Shown in pieces: positions 28,390-38,570 of a DNA stretch of 64,000 nt (its first letter is position 1; the number at the start of each line of letters is the position of its first letter). The notes under the pieces are model-generated. The model was given only the letters and a program-made list of their open reading frames with translations, ran no database searches and had not been told where the DNA came from. This DNA is from Paenibacillus alvei DSM 29. Lineage in GTDB: Bacteria; Bacillota; Bacilli; Paenibacillales; Paenibacillaceae. Location of the stretch: the NCBI RefSeq assembly GCF_000293805.1, contig NZ_AMBZ01000004.1, forward strand, positions 145,001 through 209,000, in the 5' to 3' direction. Both the position numbers and the translations under genes were made by a program.

Positions 28390-29670
28390 ATGAAAAGGGT
28401 GATCGCATTCCTGCTCATCGTTGTCGTTTCGCTAGGCGTCATTTTATGGACAAGCCCTTCGATCGTCAACAACATACGTCTTGGACTCGATTTGAAAGGC
28501 GGCTTTGAAATATTGTATCAAGCATCGCCGCTTGAGTCGGGTGGGAAAATTACAAATGAGGCGATGAAACAAACGGCAAAGAGCTTGGGTAAGCGTATTG
28601 ATGCTCAAGGTACTAGCGAACCAGAAATTACGATTGAAGGTTCGGATCGGATTCGCGTCAAGCTGGCCGATGTGAAAAATGAAGAAGAAGTGCGTAAAAA
28701 ATTGAAGGAACCTTCTGTATTGACGTTCCGCAGCAGCGATGGCTGTAAAAATGCAACGGATTATTGCAAAATTGAGTTGCAAGGTACAGACTTCAAAGAA
28801 GGCGGCGCTAGCGTCGTGTTTGATGATTTGCAACGTCCGATCGTAGCAATCAAGCTGAAGGATGCGAAGAAATTCTCTGAGATTACGAAGAGACTTGCTT
28901 CACTTGCAGATCCTGACCCTGCTAAAGCCCGCAATCATCTCGCTATTTACATGGACGAGCAAATGATTTCTGATCCTGCTGTCAACTACGAGATTCCAGG
29001 TGGCGAAGCAACGATTACGGGTCAACGCACGAATGAAGAAGCAAATGAGCTTCGCGATACGATTAACCTCGGCGCATTGCCGCTGAAGCTGACCGAGAAA
29101 TATTCGCAAAGTGTAGCTGCTACACTTGGTAAGCTATCGTTGGAACAAACGGTGAAAGCCGGATTGATCGGATCGGCACTCATTCTCGTGTTCATGCTTC
29201 TAGTCTACCGTTTGCCAGGGGTAATTGCGAGCTTCTCGCTCATCTTGTTCACGTGGCTTCTGCTCGTGTTGTTCTGGCTGGCTGACATTACATTGACATT
29301 GCCGGGGATTGCAGCGTTCATTCTCGGTCTTGGTATGGCAGTCGATGCGAACATTATTACCTATGAACGGATCAAAGAGGAGCTGCGCAGCGGCAAGTCG
29401 ATTAACTCTGCTCTCAAGGCAGGTTCCAAGAACTCGTTCAGAACGATTATGGATGCGAACGTAACAACCATTATTGCGGGTGTCGTTATGTACATTATGG
29501 GTGAAAGCTCTGTTAAAGGCTTTGCACTTATCTTGATGATGACGGTTATCTGCAGTATCTTTACAAACGTATTTTTATCTCGTGTGTTCCTGCATCTGCT
29601 TGCGAAATCGAAGCTATTGAGCAAGCCAGGATATTTCGGCGTAAAGGAGAGTGAAATCCGTGCGCTTTAA
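28390..29670 (+). CDS. secD: Protein translocase subunit SecD
   Basis: 426 residues. First membrane helix at 2-22, then the extracytoplasmic P1 region with LGLDLKGGFEILYQ near 32-46, and five C-terminal helices with GMAVDANIITYERIKEELR near 320 and the final NVFLSRVFLHLL. It uses the proton motive force to pull proteins out after SecYEG. It overlaps secF by 11 bases. Genes are separate, whereas B. subtilis has a fused SecDF. Confidence 0.96.
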   Translation: MKRVIAFLLIVVVSLGVILWTSPSIVNNIRLGLDLKGGFEILYQASPLESGGKITNEAMKQTAKSLGKRIDAQGTSEPEITIEGSDRIRVKLADVKNEEEVRKKLKEPSVLTFRSSDGCKNATDYCKIELQGTDFKEGGASVVFDDLQRPIVAIKLKDAKKFSEITKRLASLADPDPAKARNHLAIYMDEQMISDPAVNYEIPGGEATITGQRTNEEANELRDTINLGALPLKLTEKYSQSVAATLGKLSLEQTVKAGLIGSALILVFMLLVYRLPGVIASFSLILFTWLLLVLFWLADITLTLPGIAAFILGLGMAVDANIITYERIKEELRSGKSINSALKAGSKNSFRTIMDANVTTIIAGVVMYIMGESSVKGFALILMMTVICSIFTNVFLSRVFLHLLAKSKLLSKPGYFGVKESEIRAL

Positions 29671-30571
29671 AGGAACATTCAACTTTGTTCATCAGAGTAA
29701 ATATTTCTTTATCTTCTCGATCGTGATTACCATTCTCGGTGCGTTGTCTCTATCGATATTCGGATTGAACTATGGTGTTGATTTCAGCTCTGGTACGAAT
29801 GTGGATATCAACCTGACCAAAAAAATTGAGAAGTCACAGGTGGAAGATCTGCTGAAAACGTATAATTTCAAAAAAGAACCTACGATCACAATGGGGACGG
29901 AGCGTATTACCATCCGTTTCACAGAGGTTCTTGATGAACAGCATGAGAAGCAGTTCAAAGCTGATATGAAGAAGCTCGATCAAGGCTCTTCGATGGAAGT
30001 CAATACGGTTGATGTAGAAATTGCGCGTGAATTGCAACGTAATGCACTGCTTGCTGTATTGATTGCGAGTATCGGCATTATTATTTATGTCAGCATTCGC
30101 TTTGAATGGCGCTTTGCCGTATCTGCGGTAGTCGCCCTGCTGCATGATGCTTTTATGGTTATCAGCTTGTTCTCTATCTTCCGATTGGAGGTCACGCTCC
30201 CATTCATTATTGCGGTGCTGACGATTATCGGTTATTCCATTAACGACACGATCGTTATTTTTGACCGGATTCGGGAAAACTTGCGGTTCTCAAAGATCAA
30301 GAGCATGGACGACTTGGCTCACTTGGTAAATGATAGTATTTACCAAACGCTGACCCGTTCCATCAACACGGTATTGACCGTATTGGTAACGGCGCTCTGC
30401 TTGTTCATCTTCGGCAGTGAGTCTATTCGGATGTTCTCACTTGCGATCTTGTTCGGACTCGGCTTTGGTGCTTACTCCTCTATCTTCATTGCGAGCCCAT
30501 TGTGGGTCGTACTAAAGAACAAGGAAAACAAGAAGCCAAAAGCTGCTGCTAAACCGCAGGAAGCGAAGTAA
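29660..30571 (+). CDS. secF: Protein translocase subunit SecF
   Basis: 303 residues from GTG 29660, nine bases after AAGGAGA; a GTG at 29651 abuts the ribosome site. Six membrane helices, with N-terminal FFIFSIVITILGALS, GLNYGVDFSSGTNVD near 37-51 and the SecF motif SINDTIVIFDRIRENLR near 195-211. C-terminal tail is lysine rich. Co-translated with secD through an 11-base overlap. Confidence 0.95.
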   Translation: MRFKGTFNFVHQSKYFFIFSIVITILGALSLSIFGLNYGVDFSSGTNVDINLTKKIEKSQVEDLLKTYNFKKEPTITMGTERITIRFTEVLDEQHEKQFKADMKKLDQGSSMEVNTVDVEIARELQRNALLAVLIASIGIIIYVSIRFEWRFAVSAVVALLHDAFMVISLFSIFRLEVTLPFIIAVLTIIGYSINDTIVIFDRIRENLRFSKIKSMDDLAHLVNDSIYQTLTRSINTVLTVLVTALCLFIFGSESIRMFSLAILFGLGFGAYSSIFIASPLWVVLKNKENKKPKAAAKPQEAK

Positions 30572-30631
30572 TGCGTTAAGAACCCATTTGTTTTCTTTTC
30601 TCTCATAATCTGGAGTTAAGAAACATACGAT

Positions 30632-30660
30632 AAAGCCGCGTCCGTTTGTGACGCGGTTTT
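30632..30660 (+). terminator. Terminator after secF
   Basis: ccgcgtc pairs with gacgcgg with A/T pairs extending the stem, followed by a short T tract. Confidence 0.75.
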
Positions 30661-30712
30661 GGCGTTGTGTAAGCCGCCATGATCACTATGATGACCAAAC
30701 GAGGGATGCTGC

Positions 30713-31666
30713 ATGTCTACTGATCGATTTGCCAAGGCGGAGATGGGAGCCTGGGTAGGAATTATCGGGAACATCTTATTAGCTGGAGTCAAGGGAATTG
30801 CTGGTTTTTTTTCCGGGAGTCAGGCGCTGATCGCAGATGCTTTTCATTCCGCCTCAGATGTAGCAGGCTCATTTGCTGTTCTAGTCGGCTTGAAGGCGGC
30901 TAAGCGGCCTCCAGACAAGGATCATCCGTATGGTCACGGGAAAGCCGAAACGATTGCTGCGATAGTAGTATCGGTATTGCTATTAGTTGTCGGCATCGAA
31001 TTAGCTATTTCGGCAGTGAAGTCCATATGGCATGGGAGTGTCGTCGTGCCGGAATGGTATGCACTAGCAGCTATTATTTTGTCTATTGCAGTGAAGGAAG
31101 GCATGTTCCAATATAAATTCCGATTAGGAAAGCGATTGTCTTCGCAGGCACTGATTGCCAATGCATGGGAGCATCGCTCCGATGTATATTCATCCATAGC
31201 AGCGCTGGCTGGTGTTGGCGCAGCGATGATAGGCGGGAAGCTGGGAATCGGCTGGTTGCTGTATATGGATCCGGTGGCAGGCGCTGTAGTGGCTCTGCTT
31301 GTCCTGAGAATGGGTTATCGGCTTGTGCTTGATTCCATACACTCGACAATGGATCATGTGCTGCATGACGAAGATGCGAATCCGCTCATTCGTGCCGTGC
31401 AGTCAGTCGATGGGGTCATAACTATCGATGAGCTGCGGGCCCGTGAGCATGGGCATTACGTCATTGTAGATGTCAAAATTAGCGTCAATCCTCGCTTGAC
31501 TGTGGCGGAAGGACATACAGTCGCCAAGCGAGTCAAAAAACATTTAATGCAGCGGTTTATTCATGTGGCAGATGTATTCGTGCATGTGAATCCATTTGAT
31601 CCCGGATTCCCTTATCGACCACAGGAAGCGCGTGTCGGCGAGGATACATCCACATTGCTGCAATAA
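30713..31666 (+). CDS. Cation diffusion facilitator (divalent metal efflux)
   Basis: 317 residues. Six membrane helices with metal-site motifs in helix 2 (ADAFHSASD) and helix 5 (ANAWEHRSD), plus DHPYGHGKAE in the loop, all standard for the family. C-terminal cytoplasmic domain ends with histidine-containing strands (HVADVFVHVNPFD). HxxxD in both helices and an N at the start of the second motif place it in the Zn/Mn/Fe range, not resolved further. 20 bases before recJ, probably co-transcribed. Confidence 0.92.
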   Translation: MSTDRFAKAEMGAWVGIIGNILLAGVKGIAGFFSGSQALIADAFHSASDVAGSFAVLVGLKAAKRPPDKDHPYGHGKAETIAAIVVSVLLLVVGIELAISAVKSIWHGSVVVPEWYALAAIILSIAVKEGMFQYKFRLGKRLSSQALIANAWEHRSDVYSSIAALAGVGAAMIGGKLGIGWLLYMDPVAGAVVALLVLRMGYRLVLDSIHSTMDHVLHDEDANPLIRAVQSVDGVITIDELRAREHGHYVIVDVKISVNPRLTVAEGHTVAKRVKKHLMQRFIHVADVFVHVNPFDPGFPYRPQEARVGEDTSTLLQ

Positions 31667-31685
31667 GGAATAAAGGAGAGAAGGA

Positions 31686-34115
31686 ATGCTTCATCCACGT
31701 TCACGGTGGATTTGCGCGGAAACGTCAGACGAGCGTGTGAGTCAATTAGCCGAAGAGGCCAACATTTCACCATTGCTGGCTCGTATGATGGTCGTACGCG
31801 GGATTGACACTGCGGAGCAGATCCATCAGTTTTTATATGCTGATGTCAACCACCTGCATGACCCGTTCCTCATGGCAGGGATGGTAGAAGCGGTGGAACG
31901 GATACAACGGGCGCTGAAAAACGGGGAGAAAATCCGAATTTATGGCGATTATGATGCGGACGGCGTATCGAGCACCTCGCTCATGATTTTTCTCATGAGG
32001 GAGCTAAAGGCGAACTTTGATTATTATATCCCGCACCGTGCCAATGAAGGCTACGGACTGAACAATGGGGCGATTGATGATGCGAAGGCGCAAGGCTGTA
32101 CGCTTATCGTCACGGTAGATACCGGAATAAGCGCTGTTGAGCAGGTGGCTTATGCAAAGGAGCTTGGCATCGATGTCGTCATAACGGATCATCACGAGCC
32201 TCCTGAGCAGCTGCCTGAAGCATACGCTCTCGTTAACCCTAAGCTTCCGTATTGCCCTTACCCATTTAAGGGACTGGCAGGTGTAGGTGTTGCCTTCAAG
32301 CTGGCGCATGCGCTTATAGGTGAGGTGCCGCAGCAATGGCTGGAGCTTGTTGCTATTGGGACGGTAGCCGACTTAATGCCGCTGCTTGGAGAAAACCGGG
32401 TCATTTTACAAGAAGCGCTGAATCGCATGAAGCGATCGCAATATGCGGGCATTCGCGCCTTGATGACAATTGGAGCGATAGATCCGAAAGATGTAACATC
32501 GACAAGCATTGCCTTCTCGATGGCTCCGCGCATTAATGCAAGCGGCCGGCTCGATCACGCGGATATTGCAGTGCAGCTATTGACGGCTGATGATGACGAG
32601 ACGGCTATTGCTTATGCAACGGAACTGGATCGATTGAATAAGGAGCGTCAGAAGATCGTCGAAAGCATCGTGAAGGAAGCAGAGGTGCTGCTGTCAGAGA
32701 AAATGGCAGATACGGGAGAAATTCCGAATGTTATCGTTCTTGCAGCAGAAGGCTGGAATGTCGGGGTTATCGGCATTGTCGCTTCCAAAATAGTTGAAAG
32801 ATACTATCGGCCTACCTTCGTGCTTGGGATTGATGAAGAATCTGGTTTATGCAAGGGATCGGCTCGCTCAATTGCAGGTTTTGATTTGTATGAAGCGATG
32901 ACAGATTGCGCAGAAGTGTTCGAACATTTTGGCGGACACCAAGCTGCTGCTGGCATGACGCTGCATCGAGACCGACTGTCTGCGCTGGAGGAGAGCTTGA
33001 ACCAGATGGCGGCGGATAAGCTGACGGAAGAGGACTATATTCCTTGCACGGAAGTCGATGCGGAATGTGAACTTGCAGATGTGCCGCTGGAAGTCATTGA
33101 ACAGCTAGACCGTCTCGCTCCATTTGGAATGGGCAATCCTAGTCCCCGTGTGGTCATTCGCAACGCGGTAGTGCGTGACAAGCGCACAATGGGGAAAGAA
33201 GGACAACATTTAAAGTTGATGTTAGGCAAAGAGCGTGCTACATTGGATGCGGTGGCTTTTCACAAAGGGGCACTGTCTCACCGGATTGCCACTGATGTAC
33301 AAGCTGATGTGCTTGGGGAGCTGTCAATCAATGAATGGAATGGACAGCGCAAGCCACAGCTGATGATGCAGGATATCCGCATCACGAAACGACAGCTATT
33401 CGATCACCGATCGACAGCGCGTCCGCTTGAATCGGCGATAGAGCTGGCAAGAACATTGGAGCAGGATGAACCGCAAACTAGCGCACTGCTCATGACACGG
33501 GAACAAGCAGGTGTATATGCCGCCGAACCGTTCGTGTGGCTATACAGTGATGAATTAGAAGGGCCAACTGTAATACCGAGCTCTTGGGGATGGACAGCGG
33601 ATAAATCGATGCTCGGGAATATGTCTAAGCATATTCATGAGTTGGTGCTGTGCAGCATCCCTCCATCCGAGTGGGAGTTGAAGCGGCTGGCGGAGCAGCT
33701 CCCGAACGTAGGCAGAATATATGCCATTCTCCCTCGACAGCCGGAAGGCGGACGACTGTTCACGCCAAGCCGTGATCGAATGGGCTACGCATATACCGAG
33801 CTCAAGCGGATCGGCTCTTGGAATATGGAGAAGTCCACACAGTCTTCGCTTGCGAAGCGATTGCGCATGAATGAACGAGAACTGCTGATGCTGATGGAAG
33901 TGTTCAAGGAATTGGACTTTATTACATGTACATCTTCTACGCACAATACCGTTTACAGCATTGTACAGCAGCCGAACCGTACATCACTTGAACAATCACA
34001 GCGCTATCAGGATTGGATGACCGCAGCTGCATGGGAAAGTCGCTGGTATGAGCCGGTTACTGAAGAATTGGCAGCATGGCTATGGTCATATTGGGATGAA
34101 GCGCGTTACAAGTAA
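31686..34115 (+). CDS. recJ: Single-stranded-DNA-specific exonuclease RecJ
   Basis: 809 residues. DHH phosphoesterase motifs: IYGDYDADGVSST near 78-92, TVDTGIS near 145 and TDHHEPP near 165. DHHA1 motif at FEHFGGHQAAAGM near 415. OB-fold at about 470-570. A C-terminal ~200-residue extension is typical of Bacillota RecJ and has no catalytic motif that I can identify. It degrades single-stranded DNA 5' to 3' in recombination and repair. AAGGAG site six bases upstream. Precedes apt as in B. subtilis. Confidence 0.96.
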   Translation: MLHPRSRWICAETSDERVSQLAEEANISPLLARMMVVRGIDTAEQIHQFLYADVNHLHDPFLMAGMVEAVERIQRALKNGEKIRIYGDYDADGVSSTSLMIFLMRELKANFDYYIPHRANEGYGLNNGAIDDAKAQGCTLIVTVDTGISAVEQVAYAKELGIDVVITDHHEPPEQLPEAYALVNPKLPYCPYPFKGLAGVGVAFKLAHALIGEVPQQWLELVAIGTVADLMPLLGENRVILQEALNRMKRSQYAGIRALMTIGAIDPKDVTSTSIAFSMAPRINASGRLDHADIAVQLLTADDDETAIAYATELDRLNKERQKIVESIVKEAEVLLSEKMADTGEIPNVIVLAAEGWNVGVIGIVASKIVERYYRPTFVLGIDEESGLCKGSARSIAGFDLYEAMTDCAEVFEHFGGHQAAAGMTLHRDRLSALEESLNQMAADKLTEEDYIPCTEVDAECELADVPLEVIEQLDRLAPFGMGNPSPRVVIRNAVVRDKRTMGKEGQHLKLMLGKERATLDAVAFHKGALSHRIATDVQADVLGELSINEWNGQRKPQLMMQDIRITKRQLFDHRSTARPLESAIELARTLEQDEPQTSALLMTREQAGVYAAEPFVWLYSDELEGPTVIPSSWGWTADKSMLGNMSKHIHELVLCSIPPSEWELKRLAEQLPNVGRIYAILPRQPEGGRLFTPSRDRMGYAYTELKRIGSWNMEKSTQSSLAKRLRMNERELLMLMEVFKELDFITCTSSTHNTVYSIVQQPNRTSLEQSQRYQDWMTAAAWESRWYEPVTEELAAWLWSYWDEARYK

Positions 34116-34154
34116 CGATATTTAAGTTGGATGATTATGAAGGAGGATTTTTAC

Positions 34155-34673
34155 ATGGAAGAATTAAAACAGTATATTCGGGTGATTCCTGATTTCCCGC
34201 AGCCAGGCATCAGCTTCAAGGATATTACGACATTGCTCAAGGACGGTCAAGCATACAAGAAGACAATTGAAGCGATGCATGAACTCGTAAAGGACAAACA
34301 AGTTGATCTCGTAGCAGGACCAGAAGCTCGCGGCTTCGTAGTAGGCGCTCCATTGGCGTTGTCTATCGGTGCTGGCTTCATTCCGATTCGTAAAAGCGGC
34401 AAGCTTCCGGGTGAGACAATTGAGGTTGGCTATGATCTGGAGTATGGCAAGGATAAGCTGGCTATGCACAAAGACGCGATTCAGCCTGGCCAAAAAGTGC
34501 TCATCGCTGATGATCTGCTTGCGACAGGCGGAACAATCAAATCGTCGATCGACCTTGTTCGTCAATTGGGCGGGGAAGTGGTTGGTGCAGTTTTCTTGAT
34601 TGAGCTCAGTCATTTGAACGGCCGTGAAAAATTGGGCGAGGATATCGACATTATTTCTCTTGTGAAATATTAA
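34155..34673 (+). CDS. apt: Adenine phosphoribosyltransferase
   Basis: 172 residues from ATG 34155, eight bases after AAGGAGG; an upstream in-frame ATG at 34131 lacks a site. The family flag GPEARGFVVGAPLAL is near 62-76 and the PRPP-binding loop VLIADDLLATGGTI near 118-131. Salvages adenine to AMP. Keeps the recJ-apt-relA order, but here a uracil permease on the opposite strand is inserted between apt and relA. Confidence 0.96.
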   Translation: MEELKQYIRVIPDFPQPGISFKDITTLLKDGQAYKKTIEAMHELVKDKQVDLVAGPEARGFVVGAPLALSIGAGFIPIRKSGKLPGETIEVGYDLEYGKDKLAMHKDAIQPGQKVLIADDLLATGGTIKSSIDLVRQLGGEVVGAVFLIELSHLNGREKLGEDIDIISLVKY

Positions 34674-34698
34674 TATGCATAACTGACAAAAAAGTCAT

Positions 34699-34763
34699 AA
34701 AAATCCCCTTGTTACCTTCTTCATCCGTTACAGGATGGAGATTTGGTGAGCAAGGGGATTTTT
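34699..34763. terminator. Bidirectional terminator between apt and uraA
   Basis: Long inverted arms, aaaatccccttgtt and gagcaaggggatttt, with A and T tracts on both sides, between convergent genes. Confidence 0.85.
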
Positions 34764-34772
34764 GCATTCATA

Positions 34773-36035
34773 TTATTCGTTAGACAGATGCAGCTTGTCC
34801 AAAATGATGAAGAACACGTTCAGTACGATCGCGAGCACAGTTGCAAGCGCCATCCCTTTCAATTCTACAGCACCGAACTGTAGCTTGGCACCGCTGATAC
34901 CGATGACAATGACGAGTGTTGTCAGCAGCAGGTTTTTCGGCTTGCTGAAGTCAACCTTCGAGTCCACCAGAACGCGGAGACCGGATGCGGCAATGACCCC
35001 GAACAAGAGCAGGGAAACGCCGCCCATAACGGGAACTGGAATGTTCGCAATTAGTGCGGATACATTGCCGAAAAACGACAGGATTACCGCAAATACAGCA
35101 GCGCCGCCGATAACCCAGACCGAATAGACGCGAGTCAGCGCCATAACGCCGATATTTTCACCGTATGTTGTATTTGGTGTAGAACCGAAGAATCCGGAAA
35201 TGACCGTCGATATTCCGTTGCCAAGCAAGGAGCGGTGCAGACCAGGCTCCTTGGATAAGTCTTTGCCAACAATGTTGCTCGTTACCATCAAGTGACCGAT
35301 ATGCTCCACGACAACGACGAGCGCTGCTGGAACGATAGTAAGTATGGCAGTCATATTCCATTCTGGAGTTGTAATCGTAGGCAGTGAGATAAATGATGCT
35401 TCAACGACCTTATCCATATTCACGTAGCCCATAAAGTAAGCTGATACATAACCAGAAATAATGCCGATCAGTATCGGGATTATTTTGAAAAATCCACGGA
35501 ACATGACATTGCCGATTACGGTTACACCCAATGTGATCAATGCGAGCGTTACCGCTTTTCCATCCAACGCGGCATCTGGGCCCGCAGGAATGAAGCCAGA
35601 CATGTTGGCTGCAACCGGTACAAGTTCCAATCCGATAACCGCAACAATGGCGCCCATCGCTGCAGGGGGGAACAATACGTCAAGCCAGCGGGTGCCTGCC
35701 ATTTTGACAATGAGGGACACCAGGATAAATATAATGCCCGATACGATAAAGCCGCCCAATGCTTGCGCATAGTTCTCCGCATGACCAGCGAGAACAACTA
35801 AGACCGGCGAAATGAAGGCGAAGCTGGATCCCAAATAAGCGGGAATCATACCGCGGCACAGTATGAGATAGAATAATGTGCCTAGCCCGTTCATCAGCAG
35901 CACAATCCCTGGATCGACTCCGAACAGGTTAGGTACGAGCACGGTTGAGCCGAACATGGCGAACAAATGTTGAATGCTTAGCAGCAGTCCTGGAGCGAAG
36001 CCAGGTTTTTCATGCACTTGAATTTCGCGTTGCAA
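34773..36035 (-). CDS. uraA: Uracil:cation symporter UraA
   Basis: 420 residues from a TTG start at 36035, which has AAGGAG nine bases upstream; the frame could open at an ATG at 36092 with no site. Nucleobase-ascorbate transporter family with fourteen segments. Sequence is close to E. coli UraA: SIQHLFAMFGSTVLVP, SSFAFISPVL, VVVEHIGHLM with the uracil-binding glutamate, and FGSTPNTTYGENIGVMA. The 5' region (36036-36364) holds an 8-base perfect hairpin (36094-36129) but no pyrimidine or purine riboswitch that I could recognise. Convergent with apt. Confidence 0.93.
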   Translation of the reverse strand: MQREIQVHEKPGFAPGLLLSIQHLFAMFGSTVLVPNLFGVDPGIVLLMNGLGTLFYLILCRGMIPAYLGSSFAFISPVLVVLAGHAENYAQALGGFIVSGIIFILVSLIVKMAGTRWLDVLFPPAAMGAIVAVIGLELVPVAANMSGFIPAGPDAALDGKAVTLALITLGVTVIGNVMFRGFFKIIPILIGIISGYVSAYFMGYVNMDKVVEASFISLPTITTPEWNMTAILTIVPAALVVVVEHIGHLMVTSNIVGKDLSKEPGLHRSLLGNGISTVISGFFGSTPNTTYGENIGVMALTRVYSVWVIGGAAVFAVILSFFGNVSALIANIPVPVMGGVSLLLFGVIAASGLRVLVDSKVDFSKPKNLLLTTLVIVIGISGAKLQFGAVELKGMALATVLAIVLNVFFIILDKLHLSNE

Positions 36036-36364
36036 GCGAATGCACTCCTTTTTCAGATATGTAGTTGTGATAGGGACGGGTTTTACAATCAATGTTCAAA
36101 AGTTTGTAATCAAAATGGACTTTTTGAACTACCGCTTACAGACCCAACTATATAATTTACAGGTTAAGGCCCCTTCATTTCAACAACATTTTACTCGTTT
36201 TGCATAAAAAAACGTCAAATGCCCATAAAATTCGAGAATAATCTACAAATTTCGACATATATAAGCAAGATCTATGAACGATGAAGATCGGAAACCATTG
36301 ACGAGTGACACCGAATAAAGGCATAATTATAGGATACTCTGTAATCTAGGGGAGGTGCCCCCGG
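36036..36364. other. uraA-relA divergent intergenic region
   Basis: 329 bases between divergent starts. On the plus strand it holds the relA promoter (36298-36327). For uraA, a possible TTGACG/TAAAAT pair around 36190-36220 on the minus strand would give a leader of ~150 bases. The perfect inverted repeat gttcaaaa/ttttgaac (36094-36101 and 36122-36129) lies within that leader. No known riboswitch core is seen. Confidence 0.4.
36298..36327 (+). promoter_or_regulatory. Sigma-A promoter of relA
   Basis: TTGACG, 18 bases, CATAAT, about 40 bases before the relA start. Confidence 0.55.
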
Positions 36365-38570
36365 ATGAAGAAAGGAACCGAGTCGACTCCAATGGGTATC
36401 GAGCAATTAATTGAGAAAGCTGCGACCTATATGAAAGAACCGGATCTCGATCGCATCCGCGAAGCATACGATTTTGCGGACAAAGCGCATACCGGACAAG
36501 TCCGGAAATCTGGTGAACCTTATATATTGCATCCGCTGGCTGTTGCAGACATTGTCGTAGGCATGCAGATGGATCCTACCTCTGTCGTTGCCGCCTTGCT
36601 GCATGATGTCGTCGAGGATACATCCGTATCCCTGGAGGAAGTGCGTGCTAAATTCGGGGAAACATGCGCGATGCTCGTTGACGGACTGACGAAGCTGGAA
36701 CGCATTCAATTCCGCTCCAAAGAAGAGCAGCAAAATGAAAACTATCGCAAAATGTTCGTAGCTATGGCGAATGATATTCGAGTCATCGTGATTAAGCTTG
36801 CGGACAGACTCCATAATATGAGAACGCTCAAATATCAGTCGGAGGAAAGTCAGCGTCGGATTGCATACGAAACGCTGGAAATCTTTTGTCCGATTGCGCA
36901 TCGTCTCGGTATTTCCGCGATCAAATGGGAGATGGAGGACATTGCGCTTCGATATTTGAATCCGCAGCAGTATTATCGCATTGCCAATTTAATGCATAAG
37001 AAGCGGGCAGAGCGAGAGCAATATATTTCGGATGTCATTTCCCGAATTAAGGAAAAGCTTGATGAGATGGGCATTACGGCTGACTTGTCTGGACGTCCAA
37101 AACATATTTATAGTGTGTACAAAAATGACGGCGAAGAGCAAGCAATTTAATGAAATCTATGACTTGCTTGCGATTCGAATTATCGTCGACAATATTAAAG
37201 ACTGTTACGCGACCTTGGGGATTATCCACACATTGTGGAAGCCGATGCCGGGTCGCTTCAAAGATTATATTGCGATGCCGAAGACGAATATGTACCAATC
37301 CTTGCATACCACGGTCATTGGGCCTACGGGCGAGCCAACAGAAGTGCAGATTCGCACCTGGGATATGCACCGTACGGCTGAGTATGGTATCGCGGCTCAC
37401 TGGGCTTACAAAGAAGGAAATGGTACGATTGGCGGCAGCTTTGAAGAGAAGATGCACTTCCTGCGTGAGATCTTGGATTTGCAGCAGGAAACCAAGGATG
37501 CTCAGGAATTTGTTGAGTCGCTTAAAATGGATTTCTTCTCAGATCTCGTATTCGTATTTACGCCTAAGGGGGAAGTCATTGAGCTTCCTGCCGGATCTGT
37601 ACCGCTTGATTTTGCATTCCGTATCCATACAGAGGTCGGAAATCGGACAATCGGTGCGAAGGTGAATGGGCGGATTGTACCGCTAGATCATCAGCTAAAG
37701 ACCGGAGATATTGTTGAAATCTTGACTTCGAAGCATTCCTATGGGCCTAGCCCAGACTGGATTAAGATTGCCCAGTCCTCACATGCGCGCTCCAAGATTA
37801 AGCAGTGGTTCAAGAAGGAGAAGCGGGAAGAAAATGTGCAGAAGGGCCGGGAAGCGATTGAGCGTGAGCTGAAGCGTCTTGGACTCGAGCCATTCGTATG
37901 GATGTGCGATGAGAAGTTGATGGAAGCAGCTAAGAAATTCAACTTCAACGATATTGAGGATATGATGTCTGCTGTCGGTTTCAGTGGGATAACTGCAGCG
38001 CAGGTCTGTACGCGTATGACAGAGAAGATGCGCAAAGAGGCCGAGGAAGCAAATCAGATTGAATTGACGCATGAAGTGAAGGAAGTGAAGAAGGAGCCGG
38101 TTCGCAAACATCGGCCGACTCACGGAATTACGGTCAAGGGCATCGATAATCTTCTTGTCCGCTTTGCAAGATGCTGCAATCCTGTGCCGGGTGATGACAT
38201 TGTAGGTTATGTAACCCGGGGGAGAGGCGTATCCGTTCATCGTGCGGATTGCGTGAACGTCGTATCAACAACCGACGGCGAAGACGCTGCGCGCATGATT
38301 GATGTAGAGTGGGGAGAGTCTGCTGAGGCGAACTACAGTGTCGATATTGAAATAACAGGCATGGATCGTCGCGGCTTCCTGAATGAAGTGCTGCAGGCTG
38401 TGTCGGAAAGCAAGACAAATATTGCGGCGGTATCCGGTCGTTCTGACCGCAATAAGCTGGCAATGATTCATATGACAATTTTGATTCGGAATACGGATCA
38501 TTTGCAATCTGTAGTGGAGAAGATTAAACGAGTAAAAGATGTATATACGGTGCAGCGAATTATGCAATAA
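36365..38570 (+). pseudogene. relA: relA, bifunctional (p)ppGpp synthetase/hydrolase, interrupted by a frameshift
   Basis: Two overlapping frames together give a RelA/Rel protein of about 734 residues, the normal length. The first (36365-37150) has the HD hydrolase domain (ILHPLAVADIV, ALLHDVVEDTS) and runs into the synthetase domain (SGRPKHIYSVYK), then ends 23 bases after an A run. The second frame continues with KQFNEIYDLLAIRI, MYQSLHTTVIGP and EVQIRT, then TGS (~37540), a cysteine motif (RFARCCNPVPGDD) and ACT domains. The join is at the five-A run 37121-37125. Two extra A would give tac-aaa-aaa-atg and the exact family length. As written, hydrolase is intact and synthetase is cut. Sequencing error, mutation or slippage are all possible. 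Confidence 0.9.

Noticed and set aside
36094-36297. Purine or PyrR-type riboswitch before uraA
   Set aside because: I looked for the conserved cores on the minus strand and did not find them.
37032-37150. Programmed frameshift in relA as a normal feature of the family
   Set aside because: Rel proteins are made from one uninterrupted frame; the run of only five A is short for a programmed site, so an indel is more likely, though not proved.
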